This document shows positions 53,265 to 61,281 of a DNA stretch of 64,000 bases, piece after piece. Below the pieces are notes generated by a model that worked only from the letters and a program-made list of their open reading frames with translations, did no database searches and was not told where the DNA came from. Each line of letters begins with the position of its first letter. Within the stretch, counting starts at the first letter, position 1. The DNA is from Coprococcus sp. (GTDB taxonomy: Bacteria > Bacillota > Clostridia > Lachnospirales > Lachnospiraceae), in assembly GCA_022793995.1 (NCBI GenBank), contig JAAWDY010000033.1:1-64000 (forward strand), read 5' to 3'. The translations under genes and the position numbers were made by a program.

Positions 53265-53483
53265 TTCAGTTATGACATCTCAGGGCAGGATGCGTTAAAG
53301 GCAGGCGAGTGGAGGAGCGTCCACGGTGGATATGATCCTGCCTATGCGGCCGAGGAACCCATGCTGGCGATGCCGCTTGACGCGCTCCGTCGTCTGGAAA
53401 AGGAAGGCAAGATCGGTTATCTGCATCCCTGGTTCTATACCACCACAGGAAATCAGACCAACCGGGAGACATTGTTTGAATAG
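53265..53483 (+). pseudogene. Fragment of a GrdB-like reductase subunit
   Basis: Downstream of the IS21 right end, about 72 codons read SYDISGQDALKAGEWRSVHG, then YDPAYAAEEPML, PLDALRRLEKEGKIG and YTTTGNQTN. This is the N-terminal region of the glycine/sarcosine/betaine reductase GrdB or D-proline reductase family (selenoprotein B type). It lacks a start and ends at a TAG after ETLFE. The part that would hold the selenocysteine is absent. It is a remnant of a reductase gene split by the insertion. Confidence 0.72.
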
Positions 53484-53533
53484 AGAAGGCCAGATGCCGC
53501 AAGATCGTGAATAAGCCGATTTTGCGGCATTAT

Positions 53534-54418
53534 TTATCTTGCTTCCCAATCCCAAATGCTTAATTGCCTGTTATCGTCTTTTTCTTCAAAGGCATATAAG
53601 TAGTTGAATATTTTCTCATTATGATGCACAATCCCATTTGCCTCACATTTCCGGTGAAATAGTTTCATTAAATTCGTGTTGTCAGGGCTTTCGATCATAT
53701 ATTGATTTCCGTATGTGCGGATATATTTTTGCTTTAGCCGTGGGAAGATTCGGTCTAACTGTTCATAAAAATACTCCCGGTTTCCTTCACGCAAAGTCAC
53801 TCCCATTCCAAAGCAAATGATACCATAAACCCCTGCTTCAATGCACAGATCCAAAATACCGGAGATATTATCTTTTGTATCGTTGATAAACGGTAAAATC
53901 GGCGACAGCCATACAACGGTCGGTATTCCTGCATCCCGCAGCTTTTTTAATACTTCAAAGCGTTCCCTTGTCGTACTTACATTTGGCTCGATCTTTTTAC
54001 ATAAATCTTCATCGTAAGTAGTCAAAGTCATTTGCACGACGCATTTTGTCTTTTTATTTATTTTCTGCAAAAGGTCTAAATCCCTTAAAATACGGTTTGA
54101 TTTGGTGATGACTGTAAATCCAAACCCATGCTCATATATCAAGTGCAAAGCCTTTCTGACATTTCTGATTTCCATTTCCAACGGAATATAAGGGTCTGTC
54201 ATAGAGCCTGTGCCGATCATGCATTTCTTACGCTTATGAGTAAGCGCATGCTCCAACAGGTCGATGGCGTTTTCTTTGACTTCAATGTCTTCAAAGGCAT
54301 GTTCCATGTGATAGCATTTGCTTCTGGAGTCACAGTAAATGCACCCGTGAGAACAGCCGCGGTATAAATTCATTCCATTTTTTGCAGACAAGATTCCTTT
54401 CGTTTTTACGAAATGCAT
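53534..54418 (-). CDS. SPL-family radical SAM protein
   Basis: A 294-residue protein. The cluster-binding motif CSHGCIYC (Cys 22, 26, 29) precedes a partial TIM barrel with VITKSNRILRDLDLL and TLTTYDEDLCKKIEPN. This matches the spore-photoproduct-lyase-like radical SAM family, of unknown substrate. AAGGAGG is 7 bases before the ATG. The C-terminal 50 residues resemble the family's usual ending (QLSIWDWEAR). It is intact, unlike its neighbours. Confidence 0.88.
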   Translation of the reverse strand: MHFVKTKGILSAKNGMNLYRGCSHGCIYCDSRSKCYHMEHAFEDIEVKENAIDLLEHALTHKRKKCMIGTGSMTDPYIPLEMEIRNVRKALHLIYEHGFGFTVITKSNRILRDLDLLQKINKKTKCVVQMTLTTYDEDLCKKIEPNVSTTRERFEVLKKLRDAGIPTVVWLSPILPFINDTKDNISGILDLCIEAGVYGIICFGMGVTLREGNREYFYEQLDRIFPRLKQKYIRTYGNQYMIESPDNTNLMKLFHRKCEANGIVHHNEKIFNYLYAFEEKDDNRQLSIWDWEAR

Positions 54419-54512
54419 TGTATGTCCTCCTTACATCCGAGAATCATCATTATGTAAGCTTTGTCAATATTTATTACAAATTTTTAGGCGGGCGTGGATG
54501 GTTGGAAAGTGT

Positions 54513-54541
54513 TTGACATATGGCAGGATTTTGACTATAAT
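54513..54541 (+). promoter_or_regulatory. Promoter of antisense RNA
   Basis: TTGACA (54513-54518), a 17-base spacer, and TATAAT (54536-54541) form a perfect consensus promoter, with no coding gene downstream before the terminator at 54609-54656. Confidence 0.85.
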
Positions 54542-54547
54542 ATGCTT

Positions 54548-54656
54548 AAGAGGACAGCCGGAAGGGAAGTGATGTTTCCCCGCCCCGGCGATTTAGTTAA
54601 CAGTTATAAAAATAAGCCGTTTCCCAACTTGCCAGAGTACAGGACGGCTTATTTTT
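54548..54656 (+). ncRNA. Putative type I antitoxin RNA
   Basis: A transcript from the promoter at 54513 would begin at about 54548 and end at a hairpin (AAATAAGCCGT/ACGGCTTATTT with a run of T, 54609-54656). It would be about 110 nt, with no open frame and a ribosome-binding-like GGAAGGGAAG early on. Its 3' end overlaps the stop codon and downstream part of the toxin gene on the other strand, so it pairs with the 3' region of the toxin mRNA, as in TxpA/RatA and BsrG/SR4 systems. Confidence 0.65.
54609..54656. terminator. Bidirectional hairpin shared by toxin and antitoxin
   Basis: AAATAAGCCGT (54609-54619) pairs with ACGGCTTATTT (54644-54654) across a 24-base loop, with T runs on both strands. 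It ends the antisense RNA and covers the stop codon of the toxin. Confidence 0.8.
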
Positions 54657-54732
54657 TATGTGTATAATTTAGAATCTCGACAATGAGCAACGCGACGGTT
54701 ACAATCAAGCTGAGTTCTTCATATGTACTCAT
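54649..54732 (-). CDS. Small hydrophobic type I toxin (holin-like)
   Basis: A 27-residue peptide reading MSTYEELSLIVTVALLIVEI then LNYTHKK: a short charged start, one membrane helix (about 8-22) and a Lys-rich tail. This pattern is typical of the holin-like type I toxins of Firmicutes. The ribosome binding site GGAAGGTGG is 6-7 bases before the ATG at 54732. It was not in the usual ORF size range. The convergent antisense RNA supports the assignment. Confidence 0.75.
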   Translation of the reverse strand: MSTYEELSLIVTVALLIVEILNYTHKK

Positions 54733-55098
54733 AATATCACCACCTTCCGCAGGCTCGGAACGGGTGAAAGCACGTCCCCCGGCTATCCGGGTAAGCATAT
54801 TATGTTGTCTACGCCCCGTCCAGACGCTCTATTTTACTGAACTTCGGGCTTTATCCGCTCAAAGGTTAGGTAGATTCTGACCTGAGAGGGCAAAATGCCA
54901 GATTTTGGGCAGAATAGGCGGCGTAAGGCTGGCGTGGTTTTATTTGCTGGTAATTTGTTAGTCGGTCTGGTCTTTCTGGTATTCTGGTTGGGAATAGCGT
55001 CGGCGCAATTCTTCCGGTTTAAATAGAAGATATGAATCTGTATCTTTCTCCAGTTCTTGCAAATCTTTTGGCGTTATTTCTAGGGGCCATCTGGATAA
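54733..55098. other. Toxin leader and unassigned decayed sequence
   Basis: The leader of the toxin mRNA (54733-54860) includes a CCCGGATAGCCGGGG hairpin upstream of the ribosome binding site. From 54957 to 55097 on the minus strand 46 codons read SRWPLEITPKDLQELEKDTD and on without a start, in frame with the XRE fragment's stop. They look like the tail of a decayed phage-type regulator. Nothing else is visible. Confidence 0.4.
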
Positions 55099-55220
55099 TT
55101 AATCCATAAATAGATCGTCAAGCTGAGAAACAGGAATTCCAAGCGCATTAGCTATTTTGATTTGAGACGTTATTTTGGGCATCCTATCACCGGATTCATA
55201 TTTTATAGAATCTTCTGTAT
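55099..55220 (-). pseudogene. C-terminal piece of an XRE-type regulator
   Basis: DSIKYESGDRMPKITSQIK and ANALGIPVSQLDDLFMD are the recognition-helix-to-C-terminus part of a phage-type Cro/CI helix-turn-helix. The N-terminal half is missing; the frame continues upstream into non-coding hydrophobic sequence. Confidence 0.65.
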
Positions 55221-55343
55221 TCAATATTTTCACCCCCCAAAACCATAATAGCAGATTAAGTAAAAAGAGATAGATGCGTTTGTATAAAATGATAATGAAA
55301 ACAGATACAAAAGTATCATACGCAAATAAGCGGAGGTGAATAG

Positions 55344-55430
55344 ATGGCAATCAACGACAACAAATTTTACATTGCTCTGGCAAATAGCGGCTTAACGATC
55401 AAAGAAACGGCAGAGCGGGCAACGGAATAA
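55344..55430 (+). pseudogene. N-terminal piece of an XRE-type regulator
   Basis: With a good site (GGAGGTGA) before the ATG, 28 codons (MAINDNKFYIALANSGLTIK and on to RATE) read like the start of a phage-type helix-turn-helix protein, then stop. A hairpin (AAATCCCG/CGGGATTT, 55437-55491) follows, which may terminate it and the gene at 55488. It is too short to fold alone. Confidence 0.5.
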
Positions 55431-55487
55431 AGTCAAAATCCCGTTTAGGAGACAGGCGTTTAAAGCTTTGCCCCCAAGCGGGATTTT

Positions 55488-56310
55488 TTAAATCATAGGT
55501 CCGAACAAGTCTGCGGAGTCCTTTACCGTGCCGATGAAGCCGTAGGCAGTACAGGAGAGACGGATCTTCATAAATTCGCGGGGATCCTCAAAATCAATCC
55601 CGAACTGTTCCCGCAGGGTATTGACACTGCAGAAACGGATTTTTTCGCCGGACAGGTATTGCCTAAGAGAAGGGATGACGATACTTTGCTCAAAGGCGGT
55701 TTTCAGGAAAGAAAAGTCTAAAAAGCCGTTGCTTAGTCCTGCGTACATGTCGTTCTCTTTCAGGAAAGGAATCAGCTTGGGGTAAGTCTGCTCGCTGATA
55801 CGTGACCGAAGGCGGCAGCCGACAATGGCAAAAAGATAGTGATTGTATTCCAAAATTTCTTCCTTCAAAATAGCTTGAAGCGTATCGCGTAGAAAGATCG
55901 TCTTTTTGTCACTATCAATTTTGAACGACAATACGAAATATTTATCATATTCCGGGAAACCTAATTTGGATTTTTTCTGCGAGGTGTTCTCTTCATTCAC
56001 TTTTTTAAGCGCCATAAGCTCATTGAGGAATTGCTGTCTTTTCGACGTGGGAGTGCGGTAGGTCACAAAATCCTTACAGTGCGACAAAATTTTACGGACA
56101 GAGGTCAAGACAACAGCAGCGGCATCGGTGTCAATACTTTCTTCCCATGCGGCGGCGAGGATATAACCAATCAATTTTCCATTCGCAACAATAGGAGCTA
56201 AAATAGCGTCGTAAGGACATTTAAGGTTGGAAGGGAGCTGGATTACACGGGTGTCCTTTCCGATCAGGTCATTTGCCGGAATGGATGGGAGAAAACGTTT
56301 TGCTTCTGCG
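55488..56310 (-). pseudogene. PucR/CdaR-type regulator fragment
   Basis: The frame from about 56310 to 55488 lacks a start and reads into the overlapping PIN-toxin gene. It contains a GAF-like end (DAILAPIVANGKLIGYILA) and the GGDEF-like domain of PucR proteins (YAGLSNGFLDFSFLKTAFEQS). The C-terminal helix-turn-helix expected of PucR regulators is absent. It is probably a stranded fragment; its frame stays open for 228 codons from the first start. Confidence 0.55.
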
Positions 56311-56749
56311 TCGCCGCAAGAAGTTTAATACAATATTGCTCTGAATTAATCAGGTAAATATTTTTCACAGAAATCCTTAGCTGTAACAATCTGAATATTC
56401 TCATATTTTCAATCACAAGCAAATCTTTATCACCGCTAACAATATATAAAGCATGAGAATCTTTTGCGCATTCGAGAAATTTGTCGTCATCTGGATCGCG
56501 GCATATTTCAATATGAGAATATGGCTCGATTATTTCCATAGTTTTAATCAGCGGAATAAGAATCGTCCTATTAATACGACCTTGCTTTCGGTCAATCATC
56601 TCTTGTACAATTTCTTCGTATTCATTGATGATTTCAGATGTAGCACAGGCTGTTATTTTTCCGTTGACTATAGAACTAAGAATTTTTCTAGGGAATCCAC
56701 CAAAAAACACACCCGAGATTAAAACATTTGTATCTACCACAATTCTCAT
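56264..56749 (-). CDS. PIN-domain toxin
   Basis: A 161-residue PIN ribonuclease. Catalytic acidic residues are Asp6 (VVDTNVLIS), the Glu in SEIINEYEEIV, Asp residues in CRDPDDDKFLECA and the GDKDLL segment. Toxins of this family cut RNA when freed from the antitoxin. Its start overlaps the antitoxin gene stop by 4 bases. The last 20 or so residues (KQNVFSHPFRQMT) overlap the PucR fragment and may be an altered end. Confidence 0.88.
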   Translation of the reverse strand: MRIVVDTNVLISGVFFGGFPRKILSSIVNGKITACATSEIINEYEEIVQEMIDRKQGRINRTILIPLIKTMEIIEPYSHIEICRDPDDDKFLECAKDSHALYIVSGDKDLLVIENMRIFRLLQLRISVKNIYLINSEQYCIKLLAATQKQNVFSHPFRQMT

Positions 56750-57012
56750 GTTCTTTTTTTCCTTCTTGAAGACTTAATGATATCATTAATGTCGTTTTCA
56801 GAATAGCCTACGGAGGCTGCCCACTCCTGTGCCTCATCTAACGACGATTCAAATTCTTCTGAGGAAGGAAGCTTTAACGTCTTGAGCATGATAACATCTC
56901 CCGAGGTATAAGCTACCAGTTTATCCCCAGCATCAATTGACAAGCGTTCACAAATACTGACTGGGAGAGAAATCTGCCCTTTAGAAGAAACGGTTAATAT
57001 CTGTGTATTCAT
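56746..57012 (-). CDS. AbrB/MazE-type antitoxin
   Basis: An 88-residue protein with the swapped-hairpin AbrB DNA-binding domain in residues 1-50 (LTVSSKGQISLPVSICERLSIDAGDKL, YTSGDVIMLKTLK) and a helical acidic tail that should hold the toxin. It is upstream and coupled to the PIN toxin gene. It normally represses its own promoter; AAGGAGC precedes the ATG. Confidence 0.9.
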   Translation of the reverse strand: MNTQILTVSSKGQISLPVSICERLSIDAGDKLVAYTSGDVIMLKTLKLPSSEEFESSLDEAQEWAASVGYSENDINDIIKSSRRKKRT

Positions 57013-57094
57013 TTCATTATGCTCCTTTCGAGTAAGGAATTCTTACCAATTATTATGCCACGATATAGTTGCTTATACAAGAAAAATTTCCACC

Positions 57095-57311
57095 TATACG
57101 GTTGAAAGTGCGATTCACGGCAACCTACCACATAAAATTCGCAAAACCCGCCAGCAAGCTGTCAGCCGCGGCAAAAGAGCCGCTTCTGTTTTGCTTATTT
57201 GGAGGTAGGTTGCCTGATTCAGGCGGTCTCAGGAAGGAAAAGTCTGCTTATATGCAAGCATAACGCATCCATTTCCTTCCTGAACCCTGCCTTGAATCGC
57301 AACCGTACAGT
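57095..57311. repeat. Inverted-repeat element with internal hairpins
   Basis: TACGGTTG...GCGATT (57097-57115) and AATCGCAACCGTA (57295-57307) form imperfect terminal inverted repeats. GGCAACCTACC (57119-57129) pairs perfectly with GGTAGGTTGCC (57204-57214), and AGGAAGGAAA (57231-57240) with TTTCCTTCCT (57272-57281). Its left third is related to the sequences at 45413 and 36455. A MITE-like origin is likely. The rest of 57013-57563 shows no gene. Confidence 0.6.
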
Positions 57312-57563
57312 TAGAAAAATTTCGTTCACGTTCTGCTTGGACAGCGTTATACATTATCTCAGTTTTCTCCTACCTTGTTTCATCCATATCTGAGAAATCA
57401 ATGAAAGAAATCGCTGTTGTGCACAGGACACAAAACAAAAGAGAAAGTATGTCTTATAGACACAATCTAAGCCGTAGAGAAAAAAAGGCAAAATGCTATA
57501 ATTGTGGAGTGGGTAGAGTACTTAGCGAGGAATCGCGAAGCGCTGCACGAAAGGAGCAGGGGA
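57308..57563. other. Gene-free stretch
   Basis: Between the inverted-repeat element and the aldo/keto reductase remnant I see only a frame lacking a ribosome binding site (57401-57563) and AAAGGAGCAGG, which is the site of the next gene. Confidence 0.35.
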
Positions 57564-58009
57564 TGTATTACAAGAAGTTTAAGGATATTGAAATATCGGC
57601 GCTGGGACTTGTCTCCCTGCGACTTCCGGCAATTTCTGAGAATCCTCTGGACTGGTCTATCCTGGAAGCAAAGAGGCAATATGAAATCCTGTCTAAGCAT
57701 CATCTTCCCGTGTGGGTGATGGAGCCGCTTAAGGGCGGAAGGCTGGCGACGCGAGTATTTCGCGAAGACATGGGAGTTCCTTGTTCTGCGTGTAGATACT
57801 GTTGCCCGGTATGTCCGGCAGGGCTGGATATACCGCTTCTCATCAAGGGCTATAATGAAGTCAGTGTAAGCGGAGATACTTGGCGGATAGCAGAGCTTAA
57901 GGAAACAAAACTAAGGATTGCCATTCAGGAACAGATATGCGAATGCTTTGACAAATTTTCTAGATTTATATATGGTAAATCGAATGCCCGTTATCGGCTG
58001 TATGGTTGA
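57564..58009 (+). pseudogene. Aldo/keto reductase with C-terminal 4Fe-4S, internally deleted
   Basis: With AAGGAGCAGG before the ATG, the 148 codons begin MYYKKFKDIEISALGLVSLR (the reductase N-terminus) and jump to EAKRQYEILSKHHLPVWVMEPLKGG (barrel strand 7 area). They end with GVPCSACRYCCPVCPAGLDIP, a ferredoxin-like cysteine cluster of this subfamily. About 200 residues of the barrel are missing, though the frame is open. This is most likely a deletion remnant. It ends in a terminator that overlaps the stop. Confidence 0.75.
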
Positions 58010-58021
58010 TAACGGGTTTTT
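57987..58021 (+). terminator. Terminator at the end of the reductase remnant
   Basis: CCCGTTATC pairs with GATAACGGG across 12 bases, followed by TTTTTC. It starts inside the last codons of the reductase remnant. Confidence 0.8.
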
Positions 58022-58041
58022 CTATCTTTAGTCACTTTTTC

Positions 58042-58199
58042 TTATGTACTGGCTACAAGCCGGTCAAAATCACTTTGATATAAACGATCTTGGATGACAC
58101 GGTACTGTTCAAATTCACTTTCTGCAAAGGATTTTGCAATCGCCGCCGTAACTGTCCCCTTGTTTTGCAGGACTTCTGCATCATTAACAGAAATCCAGA
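58042..58199 (-). pseudogene. RhuM-family C-terminal fragment
   Basis: On the minus strand about 50 codons read VNDAEVLQNKGTVTAAIAKS, then AESEFEQYRVIQDRLYQSDFDRL and a stop. This is the end of a RhuM (virulence/Fic-associated) type protein. The start and most of the protein are missing, and a run of ten C bases (58202-58211) sits at the break. Confidence 0.6.
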
Positions 58200-58239
58200 T
58201 ACCCCCCCCCAATAATTATCCAGGAGCCATCAATATCTA

Positions 58240-58378
58240 TACTTTATGAAACACATCGCCGAATAGGCGATTAGGTTCACGAGTCCCGAGAGCTGTTGCA
58301 GGAGGGATACTTTATGAAACACATCGCCGAATAGGCGATTAGGTTCACGAGTCCCGAGAGCTGTTGCAGGAGGGATAC
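58240..58378. repeat. Tandem double-hairpin repeat, two units, upstream of the MFS operon
   Basis: Two nearly identical units starting at 58240 and 58309 (period 69) carry CACATCGCCGAATAGGCGATT and a following sequence with GTCCCGAGAGCTGTTGCAGG. The palindrome is that of the 21314 and 40687 arrays; the second half differs. Confidence 0.85.
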
Positions 58379-58703
58379 GCCGTGGAACGCTGGCAGCCAG
58401 GAGAGCCGGAGCAGGGAAAGAGCGGATAAGCTTTTCGGCCCGCTGAGCTGAAACAGGATTTAAGGAGGCACAGAACTCCTTCGACCGAAAGTGAATCAGA
58501 CACATTTTCACAAAAAGATATGTCGACGGCACACATTGTAAGCCATAGATAAATTCAATAAAATGACAGCATCAGTAGATGGATTTAATATTCATTTTAT
58601 CTGAGTCTCCATACCCGGGCGGAGCAAAATATAAGGATGCGGAGGAAGCGCCCCGCGGGCAAAATATATTTCCCAAAAGGCGCGGACAGAAGGAGGAAAA
58701 GTA
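58379..58703 (+). other. Gene-free leader region of the MFS operon
   Basis: No gene is supported; a minus-strand frame across the repeats (58230-58532) has no ribosome binding site. The stretch contains GC-rich inverted segments (for example GGAGGCACAGAACTCC near 58466) and ends in AAGGAGGAAAAGTA before the MFS start. Confidence 0.4.
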
Positions 58704-59999
58704 ATGAAAGAAAAAATGTCGTCACAACATATGTTATTTATCGTTTTTATGGCGATCGGGTGGGTCGGAATCCTGAACACGGGATGGTTGTTCACATCCT
58801 ACTATTCACTGGCCCAGGAAGCGCTCAGCGTGAGCGACGCGGCGATGGGTATCCTGGTTAGTATCACAGAAGGTATGGGAATCTGGGGATACCTTGTCAG
58901 TGGTCCAATCGCGGACTGGCTGAAGCCGAAGAGGAGCATGGATATCGGTACGGTTCTTATGATCGTAGGAGCGGCGCTCCTCGTTACACTTCCAAGCGGA
59001 AGGGTGGCGTTTATATCCTGCATCATTATGGTATCCAGTGGAATGGTGTTCTACGCGACGGCTGCGTTGAACCTGGTGGGAATCTTTGGACCTACGGCTG
59101 TACATGGGCGTGCGTTGGGTTACTTCTATGCATTGCAGGGATTAATCATGCTGGCGGAAGGCACAGTGGTATCCAGAATGATCGCTTCTTACTCGGCAAG
59201 TTTTAGTTTAAATGTCCTTTTGATTGTAAGCTGCGTACAGTTAGTGGTTGGACAGATCGGGCTCCGGTTTTTTGAGAAAGATGAGACTTTTCCGAAAAGG
59301 CTCAGCAAAGCAGAAATTGCAGAGATCAAAAAGACAACAGGAAAGAAAGCGGGCGGCTTCAGTATCGCTATGGTGGGACAGGTTCTTTCCAGCCCGCGGG
59401 CATGGCTTCTATTCTTGGTTTCGGCATGTACGAACTGTACCGCGATTCTGATTACATACACACAGCCGCTTTTGCAGACACAGTTTGGCGTTTCCACAGA
59501 GACGGTGACGCTCATCTCAACATGGACGAACCAGGCGACCCTTCTGATTCTGTCGGTATTTACGGGAATTCAGGTAGATAAGATTGGCTCAGCGGCAAAG
59601 GTAATCCTGATAAGCCTGGGATGTCTGTTTATCGGATGTGCAATCGTACTTGCCGTACCGTGGCAGGCAAAATTCGTATTCATGATCGTGGCGGCTCTTT
59701 GCTTTATCCGTTCGGTTAACTCCATCTGTAAACCGGCGCGCCAGTCTATGATTGATGAGTGCGGGCTTCCGGCAGAGTGCCGTGGAACGATCGTCGGGCT
59801 TTTTTCAGTAGCAACGGTTATCCCAGGGACATTCATGGGGACAATTTTCGGAAATATCCTGACACAGCACAATAATGCACGCAGCGGTTATCAGATCATC
59901 TATCTTGTCTTCGCTGTGGTAGGTGTGATCGGCGTTGTTGGAATCATATTATTCCAAAGACTGGTAAATAAGGCAAAAGCGGAGTCTAAAGCAAAATAA
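58704..59999 (+). CDS. MFS transporter
   Basis: A 431-residue inner-membrane carrier with 12 hydrophobic segments and the usual loop motifs (ADWLKPKRSMDIG between helices 2 and 3). It is OxlT/organic-anion-like in style; the substrate is unknown. The ATG follows AAGGAGGAAAAGTA. It is the first gene of a co-directional set with an amidohydrolase, a sodium:solute symporter and a GrdE-like gene, so it probably carries a substrate or product of that pathway. Confidence 0.9.
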   Translation: MKEKMSSQHMLFIVFMAIGWVGILNTGWLFTSYYSLAQEALSVSDAAMGILVSITEGMGIWGYLVSGPIADWLKPKRSMDIGTVLMIVGAALLVTLPSGRVAFISCIIMVSSGMVFYATAALNLVGIFGPTAVHGRALGYFYALQGLIMLAEGTVVSRMIASYSASFSLNVLLIVSCVQLVVGQIGLRFFEKDETFPKRLSKAEIAEIKKTTGKKAGGFSIAMVGQVLSSPRAWLLFLVSACTNCTAILITYTQPLLQTQFGVSTETVTLISTWTNQATLLILSVFTGIQVDKIGSAAKVILISLGCLFIGCAIVLAVPWQAKFVFMIVAALCFIRSVNSICKPARQSMIDECGLPAECRGTIVGLFSVATVIPGTFMGTIFGNILTQHNNARSGYQIIYLVFAVVGVIGVVGIILFQRLVNKAKAESKAK

Positions 60000-60053
60000 G
60001 AACAGAATAAATCGAAAAAAAAGAAAGAGGTGTAGTGAATTAGTAAGTATGTA

Positions 60054-61232
60054 TTGAAGAACTGTAAATTGATCCCGGAGCTGACGGAAGGAACGGAGCT
60101 TACCTGCGCGGACGTATTGATTGAGGATGGAAAAATTGCGGGAATTGCGGAGACGGGGGCTTCATTTAAAGATGTAGAAGAGTCGACAGACCTTCACGGC
60201 GCGACCCTGATGCCGGGGCTTATCGACGCCCATGTCCATCTACGCTGGCTGGAAGAAAAGGCGTGGGTGACAAATGTCCGTCCGAGCTGGCGTTCGTTTG
60301 ACGAGTACCATTTTGCAAAATTCATGCTGGACAATGGGTATACGACAGTACGTGACTGCGGGGATGACAGATGTCTGGCGTCCGAGGCGGTCAGGGATGC
60401 GGAGAAGGCAGGGGATGTGGATGCTCCGCGCGTGATCTGCGCAGGCCCGACCTTGAACCCATCCAGTGAAAATACATTTACCTGCCTGCAGTTCCACCAT
60501 GTGATCTGCGGAAGGGACAACGTAAGGTTGATGGTACGCGACAATCTTTGTTATGGCGCTGATTTTATCAAATTATATGGAAGCGGTTCGTTGATGACGG
60601 AGGGAAATGACCCGAATATCAAGATCATCGAAGAGGATGAAATCGATGAGGCGGTAAAGATCGCGACGGCAAGGGGAACCTACTGTGCCATCCATGCTCA
60701 CGGAAGTGAGGCGATCGACGCGTCGGTAAGATTAGGCGTGCGCACGATCGAGCACGCGAGTTTTATTACAGATGAAACCCTTAAGAGGCTGGATGGAAGA
60801 ACGGATATGGGAATCGTGCCTACCGTGGGCATCCTGAAAACATTTACCAAGCATGCAAAAGGCTCTTACGTGGACAGCGACGACCGCAGGATGCAGGTGA
60901 TAAACCAAGTACATAAATGTATCCGAAACGCGTACCATAATCATGACGTGCTGATCGGGTGGGGGACGGATATCGCATTGGATACCTATATGGAGAACCC
61001 GTACATCGAGATACAGGCAAGAAAAGAAGACCTGGATTTCTCCAATATCGACATCCTGAAACAGATGACGATTAACAGCGCAAGACTTCTCTGCCTGGAT
61101 GAGGAGGTCGGAACGGTAAAAGAAGGAAAGTGTGCGGATCTGGTCGTGATTGACGGGGATCCGGCAGAACATATCGAGGCGATGTACAAGAAACCAATGC
61201 ATGTCATCCGAAAAGGAAAAATAATTTTCTAA
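60054..61232 (+). CDS. Amidohydrolase (imidazolonepropionase-like)
   Basis: A 392-residue metal-dependent hydrolase. LIDAHVHLRW supplies the first two ligands (His60, His62), then HAHG (214-216), an EHAS histidine at 234 and the GWGTDIALDT aspartate (about 305). These are the marks of the amidohydrolase superfamily near imidazolonepropionase/Xaa-Pro type enzymes. The start is a TTG at 60054; AAAGAGGTG is some distance upstream and a TGA precedes it in frame, so no better start exists. It follows the MFS gene by 54 bases. Confidence 0.85.
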   Translation: MKNCKLIPELTEGTELTCADVLIEDGKIAGIAETGASFKDVEESTDLHGATLMPGLIDAHVHLRWLEEKAWVTNVRPSWRSFDEYHFAKFMLDNGYTTVRDCGDDRCLASEAVRDAEKAGDVDAPRVICAGPTLNPSSENTFTCLQFHHVICGRDNVRLMVRDNLCYGADFIKLYGSGSLMTEGNDPNIKIIEEDEIDEAVKIATARGTYCAIHAHGSEAIDASVRLGVRTIEHASFITDETLKRLDGRTDMGIVPTVGILKTFTKHAKGSYVDSDDRRMQVINQVHKCIRNAYHNHDVLIGWGTDIALDTYMENPYIEIQARKEDLDFSNIDILKQMTINSARLLCLDEEVGTVKEGKCADLVVIDGDPAEHIEAMYKKPMHVIRKGKIIF

Positions 61233-61281
61233 ACTACTACATGTTGCTTGAAACCTGCAGACGGACAAAGGAGGAAGGACT

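Noticed and set aside
58230-58532. 100-codon minus-strand frame
   Set aside because: It is made by translating the tandem repeat and lacks a start signal.
58246-58700. Riboswitch before the MFS gene
   Set aside because: I compared it by eye with glycine, THF, guanidine and SAM types; none of their conserved cores is present.
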